Assembly: GCA_003222895.1 (NCBI GenBank)
Contig: QHXI01000065.1
Span: 1 to 64,000 of the forward strand
DNA: 64,000 nucleotides
DNA from: Acidobacteriota bacterium
GTDB lineage: Bacteria > Acidobacteriota > Blastocatellia > Pyrinomonadales > Pyrinomonadaceae
Reading direction: 5' to 3'
Below, in pieces: positions 49,023-57,177 of this stretch (positions are counted from its first letter, which is position 1; the number at the start of each line of letters is the position of its first letter). A program made the position numbers and the translations under genes. A model generated the notes under the pieces. It was not told where the DNA came from. It worked only from the letters and a program-made list of their open reading frames with translations, and did not search any database.

Positions 49023-49781
49023 ATGAACTGCTCTTATCACACAAAGAATCCCGCCACGGTGCAGTGCAACCAGTGCGCGAGGTCGTTGTGTCCAGCGTGC
49101 GACCATCGAATTCGCGGATTTCCCTTTTGTCAGGATTGCATCGTTGCGGGAGTCGAAATGCTGCGTTACCAACAATCGCGCACTCCCGATTCGCACATCA
49201 TCCGGCGCAAGACCTCGCCATTCATCGCGACATTTCTTTCATTTTTCGTGCCGGGACTAGGCGCCGCTTACAACGGACAAACTTCAAAAGCAATTGTGCA
49301 CTTCGCGGTTTTTGCCAGCTTCTTTCAGATGGCCGTCGTCACGAACGGTGTCACATTCTTCGTGTTGGGAGTTGTGGGAACCTGGTTGTTCGCCGCGGTC
49401 GATGCCTGTCGAACGGCGCAATTAATGCGCGCTGGCTTGGCACCTGACGCTGAAGAAGACGCAATCACGCGACAACTCTACGGCAATCCCATTGCTTGGG
49501 GTGTCACGCTGGTGACGCTAGGGATCGTATTCCTGATGCACACCTTGCTGGGTGTTCAATTTCCGGTGAAGAGAACGCTGCCGGTCGCGTTGGTGATTCT
49601 CGGCGCGTACATGCTGTTTGATTATTTGAAGCGACGAAGGCGTCGCGAAGAGTTGCGCGGCTTTGAAATTGGCGCCCCACCGCCATCAGTAGTTTCGAGT
49701 TGGCCGGTTGAATCAGCGAGATTCGGAGATTTTCCAACGCATGTCGGCGGACGTCAGCTTCGTTCCGCGAGATTGAAGTAA
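49023..49781 (+). CDS. B-box zinc-finger membrane protein
   Basis: A 252-residue protein. The N-terminus MNCSYHTKNPATVQCNQCAR with CPACDHRIRGFPFCQDC is a B-box-type zinc finger. Hydrophobic helices follow: FIATFLSFFVPGLGAAYNGQ (the TM2-like pattern), a region at about 85-120, and two more at 145-180. Basic residues follow. It comes 28 bases after the anti-sigma gene and could be part of its operon. The function is unknown. Confidence 0.78.
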   Translation: MNCSYHTKNPATVQCNQCARSLCPACDHRIRGFPFCQDCIVAGVEMLRYQQSRTPDSHIIRRKTSPFIATFLSFFVPGLGAAYNGQTSKAIVHFAVFASFFQMAVVTNGVTFFVLGVVGTWLFAAVDACRTAQLMRAGLAPDAEEDAITRQLYGNPIAWGVTLVTLGIVFLMHTLLGVQFPVKRTLPVALVILGAYMLFDYLKRRRRREELRGFEIGAPPPSVVSSWPVESARFGDFPTHVGGRQLRSARLK

Positions 49782-49790
49782 GGATTCATC

Positions 49791-50006
49791 ATGGGACTTC
49801 TTTTAGGGTTTGGCCGAGGCACCGCGATAGCGGCTATCGTCTTATTTGGGTTCGCGCTGCTGAAGCGACTGATCATCGTGTTCGGCTTTTTGTTCGCGTT
49901 GGTTAAGTTCGCCATCGTTCTCGCCTTCCTGATTCTGTTAATTTCGATTGCCGTCGCCGTGATTCGCGACTGGTCGCGCGATAAAAACGGCGTTAAGAGC
50001 ACGTAA
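49791..50006 (+). CDS. Small membrane protein, 71 aa
   Basis: A 71-residue protein with two hydrophobic helices (AAIVLFGFALLKRLIIVFGF; LFALVKFAIVLAFLILLISI) and a basic tail. It starts ten bases after the B-box gene. Nothing more can be said. The following 320 bases hold no gene; a short direct repeat, ACCTTTCTTCGT, occurs twice near 50068-50100. Confidence 0.65.
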   Translation: MGLLLGFGRGTAIAAIVLFGFALLKRLIIVFGFLFALVKFAIVLAFLILLISIAVAVIRDWSRDKNGVKST

Positions 50007-50327
50007 GCCCCTACTTCCCTTAAAAATTCTATTCCGGTTCTGCGGTGATTTGGATCACTGCGAACACCTTTCTTCGTTTGCCTTGACCTTTCTTCGTGTG
50101 ATAGGGTTCGCCCTCAAACAGCTATCCAAGGAAGTCTAATTGAATCCATGTCGGGGATTCCGCAGATGCTCCAGCTGTTTACTTCAAGCAGGTCTTATCA
50201 AGCAGGTTAGCTGGTAACCTCCCGATATTAAGTTAGTTTTCAGTCGCCATCGATCGGCGTCTGTTACTTTCCGGTCGCCATGCGGCCCCCATTTTTTGAG
50301 CCGCGCATGGCCGATCGTAGGAGCAGA

Positions 50328-51191
50328 ATGATGACCCGAGACGACCGTTTCTATGCCTTTATCGTCGCTAGAACTTCAAGATCCAGAGCCCACATTCGTC
50401 GAATTTGCGTACATAAACGTTGGCTGAAAGCTTCGGCGATCGGCCTGTTTGTTGTGATGTGCGGATTGATGTACGGGTTTTATGGCCTGACGCAACAGGC
50501 TGAACATCTTCGGATAGAGCACGAGAACCAACGGCTGCGTGCGGAAAATGACAAGCAGCGCCAGGAATTGCAGAACCTTAACAATCGCGTCGATGCCGTC
50601 GAAGATACTTCGCGAAAGTTAGTTGAAGCTTCTGGCGTCGAGAACCAGACGCCGCAGTCGCGAGGCCAGGGCGGTCCGGCGCGCCCCGTCGACAGTGCCG
50701 CGGCACTCGCCGCATTAGACGCCAAGACGGCGAAGGTTGAGCGGCAGCTGCGCATATACGAAGGTTTCCTGCGCAAGCATGGTGGCGCCACGCCGTCGAT
50801 TTGGCCTGTATACGGAAAACTCGAGAGCGGAGTCGGCGGCCGGCGAAATCCTTTTGGCGGCCGTGGTTTTGAATATCACGAAGGGCAAGATATCGACGCG
50901 GTTTACGGCACCCCGGTTCAAGTCGCCGCCGGCGGCAAAGTAACCATTGCCGGATGGTTGAGAGGTTATGGCAAAGTGGTCTATGTCGATCACGGGAATG
51001 GCTTGTCGACGCGCTATGGCCACTTGTCCGAAATTGACGTGACGGTCGGGCAGACCGTGACGCAGGGACAAAGGATTGGTTTGGTTGGCTCGACCGGTCG
51101 ATCGACCGGACCGCATCTGCATTACGAAGTCCGAATCAACAATCAGCCGGTCGACCCGAAGCCATATCTTCCCGGAGCTGCCAACCAGTAG
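50328..51191 (+). CDS. M23 family metallopeptidase, membrane-anchored
   Basis: AGGAGC precedes ATGATG at 50328. The 287-residue product has one membrane helix (ASAIGLFVVMCGLMYGFYGL), a coiled coil (about 60-100), and a C-terminal LytM/M23 domain. Zinc ligands lie in HEGQDIDAVYG and GPHLHYEV (H-x-H), with YGHLSE between. The glycine-glycine endopeptidase cuts peptidoglycan cross-links or regulates amidases. All catalytic residues appear present. Confidence 0.92.
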   Translation: MMTRDDRFYAFIVARTSRSRAHIRRICVHKRWLKASAIGLFVVMCGLMYGFYGLTQQAEHLRIEHENQRLRAENDKQRQELQNLNNRVDAVEDTSRKLVEASGVENQTPQSRGQGGPARPVDSAAALAALDAKTAKVERQLRIYEGFLRKHGGATPSIWPVYGKLESGVGGRRNPFGGRGFEYHEGQDIDAVYGTPVQVAAGGKVTIAGWLRGYGKVVYVDHGNGLSTRYGHLSEIDVTVGQTVTQGQRIGLVGSTGRSTGPHLHYEVRINNQPVDPKPYLPGAANQ

Positions 51192-51202
51192 CTCGTTATT
51201 GA

Positions 51203-51243
51203 GTACCAGGTTCAGCAATCATCTCGATCGCTGAACCGGGTAC
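51203..51243 (+). terminator. Hairpin after the M23 gene
   Basis: GTACCAGGTTCAGC (51203-51216) pairs with GCTGAACCGGGTAC (51230-51243) with one mismatch. No T tract follows, so termination would be weak or Rho-assisted. Confidence 0.55.
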
Positions 51244-51343
51244 CTGCAAACATCAGCGGAATCTCACCTTCTTCCTTTCGCATTCCAATAGCGTCTGTTA
51301 ACATCGCTCAACTTCGCTTGACTACTGGAAAAGGTAAAATTTG

Positions 51344-53560
51344 ATGAATTCGAAGTACTCGCGCGTGATCGCGCTTTTTCTTTCTCTGCTGTTCACAATC
51401 AGTCTGCTTCCGGTTTCCGTTTTGGGCGACGAAGGGATGTTCCTGCCGGACACGCTCAACGGATTGCCGATTAAGAAATTGCAGCAGCGCGGTCTAAAGA
51501 TTCCCATCACTGATATTTACAATCCAAACGGGCCCAGCATTAAAGACGCAGTCGTCATCGTAGATGGAGGTACCGGCGAGTTTCTTTCAAACGAAGGGTT
51601 GTTGTTGACCAACCATCACGTGGCGTTCGACGCGTTGGTTTCCGCTTCAAGCGCGGCGAAGGATTACGCGACGAATGGTTACTTGGCGAAGAACCGCAAG
51701 GAGGAACTGCCGGCGCAGGGCTACAACGTTCAAATTACGCAGGATTTGAAAGATGTGACTTCTGAAATTCTCAGCGTTGTGACCGATGCGATGTCTCCGC
51801 AGGAACGCAACGCCGCTATCACCGGCAAAGCCCGATCGATTCAAGCGGCAAACGCTAAGCCTGCTGAGGGAATCACCGCCCAAGTTCAGGCGCTGAACGA
51901 AGGTTTGTCTTACTATCTTTTCACTTATTTGACTTTGCCTGACGTGCGGATCGTATATTCCCCACCGAAGAACATCGGATTCTACGGAGGTGACCCGGAC
52001 AACTTCGAGTGGCCGCGACACGACGGCGATTTCACTTTCATGCGAGTGTATATGGGCGCAGATGGGAAGCCTGCTGAATATTCACCGAACAACGTGCCGT
52101 ACAAGCCAAAAAAGTTTCTTTCGATTTCGATGGGCGGCGTTAGGGAAAACGATTTCGTGATGGTAATGGGTTATCCGGGTTCGACGCGTCGATATCGCGA
52201 AAGCTATTCGGTTGCTTACAACCAGGACGTCTTCATGCCGTTTCTGATCGATTTGTTCCATGAGCAGATCGATGCTTTACAAGAAGTCGGAAAAACCAAT
52301 CGGGAGCTTCAGATCAAGCTGCAAAGTAGAATTTTCGATATCGCCAATACGCTGAAAGATTTTGAAGGCTCAGTCACTGCAATGCGCCGCGAAGGAATCG
52401 TCGATACCAGGCGGAAAGAGGAAGCAGCCTTCATACAATGGGTGAATCAGAATCCAGACCGTCAGAAGAAATATGGTGAGGTCCTACCGTCGCTGCAAAA
52501 AGCCTACGACGATTTGAACAAGACACAGCCGCGCGACTCTCTCGTGCAGCAGCTGAATTCAGTCAGCGATGTTTTTCAGATCGCGGGAATTCTTAGCGCG
52601 CTCGCCGCGGATAAGGAAAAGCCTCAGGCCGAACGGAATCCAAACCTCGCCGTGTTGGCCGTGCGTGCGCGCGCAGCGATACCGGAAGTTTTCGCGGAAC
52701 GCATGCCCACTTACGAACGGCGCATACTTGCCCTTTTGCTAAGGAAGGCAGCGGAATTGCCGCCGGGGCAAAAAATTGCGGCGATCGAAAAGCGCTTTGG
52801 CAATCTGCAGGGCGACGCGCGCATTCGCGCGGAAGAAGAATTCGCGAGCGCGGTGCTCGAAAGCAAAAAGCTGACAACGCCTGACTCGTTTGCGGCCTTG
52901 TTCGACATGACTCCGGCTCAATTGCGAGAGCTGCATGAGCCGCTGATCGACTTTGCCGGAGAAATGGCCGCTCTGAGTGACGCAGTGCAGGAACACACGC
53001 TCTCTTTCAACGCGACGGTCGCGAGGTTGCGGCCATTATTAATGCGTGGCATTAGGGAAATGCGCGGCGGCATCCCTTATCCCGATGCGAATCGCACGCT
53101 TCGATTCACGTATGGCGACGTGAAGGGCTACATGCCCAAGGACGCCGCGATCTATCAACCGTTCACTGGTCTTGCTGGCGTGATTGAGAAAGATACCGGC
53201 CGCGAGCCCTTTAACGCACCTGAGAAACTGAAGCAGCTGTATCGCGCGCACGACTTTGGTTTGTACGCCACACCCGACGGTCAAAACGTGCCGGTTGATT
53301 TCCTTTCGACGACTGACATCATCGGCGGGAACTCAGGATCGCCGATCATGAATGGCCGCGGCGAGCAGGTTGGAATTGTATTTGACGGGAACTACGAAGG
53401 GCTTGGCAACGAATTCTTTTATAATGACGCGAAGGGCCGAACGATTTCCGTCGACATCCGCTACGTGCTCTTCATTGCCGATAAATTTGGGGGCGCAGGT
53501 TATTTGCTGAACGAGCTTGATATCAAAAACGCGCCGGCCTCTTTGCGAAAAGCGGCTTAA
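51344..53560 (+). CDS. S46 family dipeptidyl-peptidase, secreted
   Basis: A 738-residue serine peptidase of the DPP7/DPP11 type. After a signal peptide (VIALFLSLLFTISLLPVSVL) come DEGMFLPDTLNGLPIKKLQQ and the catalytic histidine in LLTNHHVAFDAL. The serine is in DIIGGNSGSPIMNGRGE near residue 663, and DPDNFEWPRHDGDFTFMRVY carries the aspartate region. S46 enzymes remove dipeptides from peptide N-termini in the periplasm, supporting growth on protein. It begins at the ATG at 51344 after AAAGGT. Confidence 0.95.
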   Translation: MNSKYSRVIALFLSLLFTISLLPVSVLGDEGMFLPDTLNGLPIKKLQQRGLKIPITDIYNPNGPSIKDAVVIVDGGTGEFLSNEGLLLTNHHVAFDALVSASSAAKDYATNGYLAKNRKEELPAQGYNVQITQDLKDVTSEILSVVTDAMSPQERNAAITGKARSIQAANAKPAEGITAQVQALNEGLSYYLFTYLTLPDVRIVYSPPKNIGFYGGDPDNFEWPRHDGDFTFMRVYMGADGKPAEYSPNNVPYKPKKFLSISMGGVRENDFVMVMGYPGSTRRYRESYSVAYNQDVFMPFLIDLFHEQIDALQEVGKTNRELQIKLQSRIFDIANTLKDFEGSVTAMRREGIVDTRRKEEAAFIQWVNQNPDRQKKYGEVLPSLQKAYDDLNKTQPRDSLVQQLNSVSDVFQIAGILSALAADKEKPQAERNPNLAVLAVRARAAIPEVFAERMPTYERRILALLLRKAAELPPGQKIAAIEKRFGNLQGDARIRAEEEFASAVLESKKLTTPDSFAALFDMTPAQLRELHEPLIDFAGEMAALSDAVQEHTLSFNATVARLRPLLMRGIREMRGGIPYPDANRTLRFTYGDVKGYMPKDAAIYQPFTGLAGVIEKDTGREPFNAPEKLKQLYRAHDFGLYATPDGQNVPVDFLSTTDIIGGNSGSPIMNGRGEQVGIVFDGNYEGLGNEFFYNDAKGRTISVDIRYVLFIADKFGGAGYLLNELDIKNAPASLRKAA

Positions 53561-53585
53561 ATAACTTAGTTGAAGGAAGGACAAT

Positions 53586-54110
53586 ATGAAGAAACTCACA
53601 ATGGTTTTGTGTGCCGCGATTATTGCGGCGACTTGCATCGCTCGCACGCCGGCACATGTCTATACAATCACGCGCGTGGCAATCGCCCAAGGCGAGGTCT
53701 TCACTCACAAGGAAGCAGGCGTTCAGTTCCAACTTCCGAAGGGCTGGAAGGCAAAGCCGGACGGTGAAGTCATTACTGTCTCAACCGCGGATGACAGCTT
53801 GCAGATGGTTTTTTGGGTGCCCGATGAGGACACTTTCGATGCGGCGGTAAAGGACATTGACAAGGAGTTGGACAAAACAATCAAGAACATTAAGACCACT
53901 GACAAAGGAACGTCAGATACTCACAATGGCATGCCGCATTTCAGCACGGGTGGGACTGGTGACGTTGACGGCACCAGGATCGAGTGGAGTGTCGACGTGC
54001 TGGCGGCCAAAAAGATTGTGATCATTCTGACTTTTGCGGCGCCCGGCGTCGCGGAAAAGCATGATGCCGAGAGCTTGCAGTTTATCAATAGCATCAAGAA
54101 AACCCCGTAA
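53586..54110 (+). CDS. Secreted protein, 174 aa
   Basis: AAGGAAGG precedes the ATG. A signal peptide (VLCAAIIAATCIARTPAHVY) is followed by a mature domain beginning FTHKEAGVQFQLPKGWKAKP and containing STADDSLQMVFWVPDEDTFD and IEWSVDVLAAKKIVIILTFA. The first strand resembles the PsbP/LpqN-like fold of small exported domains, as in the protein at 34759. It comes 26 bases after the S46 gene, so it may be in the same transcript. No role is known. Confidence 0.68.
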   Translation: MKKLTMVLCAAIIAATCIARTPAHVYTITRVAIAQGEVFTHKEAGVQFQLPKGWKAKPDGEVITVSTADDSLQMVFWVPDEDTFDAAVKDIDKELDKTIKNIKTTDKGTSDTHNGMPHFSTGGTGDVDGTRIEWSVDVLAAKKIVIILTFAAPGVAEKHDAESLQFINSIKKTP

Positions 54111-54171
54111 CAGGCCAAGAAGGTAAAGGTCGGCGACTTTGGCCGTTTTTGGGAATAACCCAAATTTTGTA

Positions 54172-54200
54172 TTGACAGGGCAAAACAGCATCGTTTAGCA
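54172..54200 (+). promoter_or_regulatory. Promoter of the cold-shock gene
   Basis: TTGACA (54172-54177), 17 bases, TTAGCA (54195-54200). It leaves a leader of about 290 nt before the cold-shock start, without another credible gene. Long leaders are typical of cspA-type genes. Confidence 0.6.
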
Positions 54201-54496
54201 TTCGCCGACGTTTCAATCAGTGCCAGGGTTTGGATTTACACCTGCCTTCGCATTTCGATTTGCAAGCGCGAAAAACTGTAGTGAGTTTGTTTTTGCTGAA
54301 GTACGTGTATGACGAGTCCGCAGCCTCGCGGATTCGCGTGCACTTTGTTCGTTGTGTGTTTTCGGTATTGCGCCCCAACAGTAAGCGCGTCCGGCTCACA
54401 GCATTAACCTTGGCAACGGTAGCTAGAGACTTCAATCTTTGAATATCCACAGCTACTTAAGCCATTTTCGTCGAATCGTTAGGAGGATTCGTTTGT

Positions 54497-54703
54497 ATGT
54501 CTAGAATAACCGGTAAGGTCAAGTGGTTTAACAACTCGAAGGGCTATGGCTTCATTGAGCAGCCAGGTTCTTCGGACATCTTCGTTCACTATAGTGCCAT
54601 TCAAGGTGATGGCTTCAAGACTCTCGAAGAGGGTCAAGAAGTCGAGTTTGAAGTGACGCAAGGCCCGAAAGGACCGCAGGCCGAAAAAGTGACAAAGGCG
54701 TAG
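54497..54703 (+). CDS. Cold-shock protein, CspA family
   Basis: A 68-residue OB-fold protein with both nucleic-acid-binding motifs: KGYGFIEQ (RNP1, residues 15-22) and DIFVHYSAI (RNP2). [15 protein letters not shown] is a near-perfect family match. It binds single-stranded RNA or DNA and acts as an RNA chaperone. AGGAGG lies ahead of the ATG. A perfect terminator follows. The exact copy number in the genome is unknown. Confidence 0.96.
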   Translation: MSRITGKVKWFNNSKGYGFIEQPGSSDIFVHYSAIQGDGFKTLEEGQEVEFEVTQGPKGPQAEKVTKA

Positions 54704-54775
54704 GTCTCCCCGGCTTGCTTTTTAAGCGGAGCCACTGACCACTTCCGGTCGTGAGCCCGGAAGACGCGTAACAAG

Positions 54776-54811
54776 AAAAAGGCGATCTCGTTAATTCGAG
54801 ATCGCCTTTTT
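54776..54811. terminator. Bidirectional intrinsic terminator
   Basis: AAAAAGGCGATCTCG TTAATT CGAGATCGCCTTTTT is a perfect palindrome with A and T flanks. It serves the cold-shock gene and the convergent gene at 54840. Confidence 0.95.
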
Positions 54812-54839
54812 CGTTCGTAGCTCTTACTCGAGTCTGTCT

Positions 54840-55478
54840 CTACTTGTCAGCTTTTGCCTTGAAGCTCACGTGTCCACCCTCAACATCCACAGAAAACAAG
54901 ACTCGCTCACATCCCACTTGCTCTTTTAGAGCCTCGGTGCGCTCCGTAACCAACCGATGAAATTTCGCGAAAGAAAGATCGCGCGTGGGCTCACCGCAAT
55001 TTCTCTTGGCTTCAACCAGGGCGTCGTAAACGCCTTTCACAGTGCGTACGTCATGCTTCACATCGGCGCACGAAAATTCAGACCGTTCAAAAGGAACATT
55101 TGGATCTCGCACCAGTGGTCGCGCATTGCCTCCCATTCCGCGTCCCTCTTCACGATCCTGCAAGGTGCGACGCCAGAGTTGATTGAACGAGTTATATCGC
55201 GTGGCCAGCGTATTGTAGTGATATCGCTGTGCAAAGTTGAGTGTGCGATCGTCACCGAGGCGTTTCAAATGCGATTCGAGGCGAAGCTTTGTATCGTATG
55301 GCGGCCGCTTCAATCCGCCGTTGAAATAGATATCGAACTCGACCTTGAGCCGGCGAATATCGTCCTCAATGCGCATGAGTTGTTCTTCGACCGTCGGCTC
55401 AACTTCGAAACCGCCGGCCTTCATGCGTTCGCGGCGTTCTTTCGCCAACCTGGCTAATTTATTTTCATTTCTGGACAA
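54840..55478 (-). CDS. MXAN_5187 C-terminal-domain-like protein, 212 aa
   Basis: A soluble basic protein with helices throughout. VEEQLMRIEDDIRRLKVEFD and IYFNGGLKRPPYDTKLRLES and LNFAQRYHYNTLATRYNSFN are the conserved segments of the MXAN_5187 C-terminal domain family, first described from a Myxococcus protein. The remaining C-terminal half (KFHRLVTERTEALKEQVG) is less clear. It has no signal peptide. Function unknown; a role in polarity or motility was suggested for the Myxococcus homologue only by context. Confidence 0.7.
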   Translation of the reverse strand: MSRNENKLARLAKERRERMKAGGFEVEPTVEEQLMRIEDDIRRLKVEFDIYFNGGLKRPPYDTKLRLESHLKRLGDDRTLNFAQRYHYNTLATRYNSFNQLWRRTLQDREEGRGMGGNARPLVRDPNVPFERSEFSCADVKHDVRTVKGVYDALVEAKRNCGEPTRDLSFAKFHRLVTERTEALKEQVGCERVLFSVDVEGGHVSFKAKADK

Positions 55479-55627
55479 ATGCGGAATCTCCTTGAAAAGC
55501 GGCGCAAGCAGGGTCGCCGCCCGTTGATTCGAGTGTATGGGTTCGCTTTGACGCGTGTCAATAATCTTTTTCGCAATTGCCTCGAACGAGAGAAACGGCT
55601 TATGCTCTCAACGTTTAGGCCACGCAA

Positions 55628-57052
55628 ATGTTGAAATCAAAGACTGACAATTCGATGCTCCGAGCGTTGCCTTCGATTGATTCGCTACTAAAAAGCGAGG
55701 TCGCGCGGCGTCTGAACGTCCAGATTGGCGCAGAGAAACTGGCGTCACTTGCCCGCCAGGTTACGGCTGAGATACGCGAAAAAGTGAAGTCGAAATCTTT
55801 CACGGCAACGAAGGGTTCGACCGGGAACAACGGTTTGCGCGAGCGGCTGATGAAAGAGGCTGAACGGCGTCTGGTCGATCTTCACCTCAGTCAAAAAGCA
55901 ACGGGCCTACAGCGCGTGATCAATGCCACCGGTGTCGTTCTGCACACGAATCTTGGACGGGCACCATTGTCGCAAGCTGCGCGCGAAGCGATCGATGTTG
56001 CGTCGGGTTACTGCACTCTGGAATATGACATCGCCAGCGGTGGTCGCGGACGACGCGGCGCGCGGGTGGAAGACTTGCTCGTTGATCTCACGGGCGCGGA
56101 AGCGGCCCTGGTCGTCAACAATTGCGCGGCAGCAGCATTGCTCGTGCTAAGCACGTTCGCGCGCGACGGAGAAACGATCGTTTCGCGCGGTGAGTTGGTC
56201 GAGATCGGCGGCGACTTTCGCATGCCTGACATCATGGCGCAATCCGGCACACGCATGATTGAAGTCGGCACGACCAACCGCACGCGCTTGTCGGATTATC
56301 GCAAGGCGATTTCGGACAACACGCGCCTGGTGATGCGGGTTCACACTTCGAATTACCGGATCGTCGGGTTCACGAAAACGCCGGAGCTTACGGAACTCGC
56401 GGAGTTGGCTCACGCTAACGGTTTGTTGCTTTATGAAGACGCGGGATCAGGCGCGCTGGTCGATTTTAAAAAGTTCCGAATCGAAGGTGAACCGGTGATT
56501 CGTGAGTCTATCACCGCGGGCGCCGATGTAGTTTCGTTTAGCGGCGACAAACTTTTGGGGGGGCCGCAAGCCGGACTCATCGTTGGCCGCAAAGAATCAA
56601 TCGAACGGATGCGGAGCAATCCGCTGTATCGTGCTTTGCGCGCTGACAAACTCCGCCTGGCCGCGCTTGAGGCAACGCTCGAAGCATATCGTCGCGATGA
56701 AAGAGTTCTCACCCAAAACTTGATCGCGATGTCGTCGGATGAAATAGGCAAACGCGCAATGAAATTAATCAATCGATTCAACAAACGATCTAGCAGGCTC
56801 GAGCTAAACACAATCGATGGAGAGTCTGCCGTCGGTGGAGGCTCCGCTCCGACTTCGCCTCTGCCAACTGTGCTCATTGCCATAACCGATCCCGCGCGCA
56901 CGCCGAATGAGATCGAACAAGATCTACGAAAATGGCAAACGCCGATCATTGTCCGAATCCTCAATGACCGTGTGTTAATCGACTTGCGCACGGTTGCCGA
57001 AAACGAAGAAGCGCATCTGGAAAAAGCGCTCGAATCGCTCTCAGCCCGCTAG
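55628..57052 (+). CDS. selA: L-seryl-tRNA(Sec) selenium transferase
   Basis: A 474-residue PLP enzyme that converts seryl-tRNA(Sec) to selenocysteyl-tRNA. The N-terminal domain (LRALPSIDSLLKSEVARRL) is typical, then GVVLHTNLGRAPLS, VEIGGDFRMPDIMAQSGTRM and the PLP lysine K308 in SFSGDKLLGGPQAG. The length is full. It implies selenoproteins elsewhere in the genome, but no selB, selD or selC is in the window. It is a single gene here. Confidence 0.96.
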   Translation: MLKSKTDNSMLRALPSIDSLLKSEVARRLNVQIGAEKLASLARQVTAEIREKVKSKSFTATKGSTGNNGLRERLMKEAERRLVDLHLSQKATGLQRVINATGVVLHTNLGRAPLSQAAREAIDVASGYCTLEYDIASGGRGRRGARVEDLLVDLTGAEAALVVNNCAAAALLVLSTFARDGETIVSRGELVEIGGDFRMPDIMAQSGTRMIEVGTTNRTRLSDYRKAISDNTRLVMRVHTSNYRIVGFTKTPELTELAELAHANGLLLYEDAGSGALVDFKKFRIEGEPVIRESITAGADVVSFSGDKLLGGPQAGLIVGRKESIERMRSNPLYRALRADKLRLAALEATLEAYRRDERVLTQNLIAMSSDEIGKRAMKLINRFNKRSSRLELNTIDGESAVGGGSAPTSPLPTVLIAITDPARTPNEIEQDLRKWQTPIIVRILNDRVLIDLRTVAENEEAHLEKALESLSAR

Positions 57053-57177
57053 TCTCACCAAAACCGGCGCAAAACCGCTGATCTTTGTTGTTCCAAAGCG
57101 ACGCCTTCGCCATGTATAATCGAAATCGCAGCGGTTAACCTCGCCGCTGACGCAACGCCTCACATCATCTCTTAACC

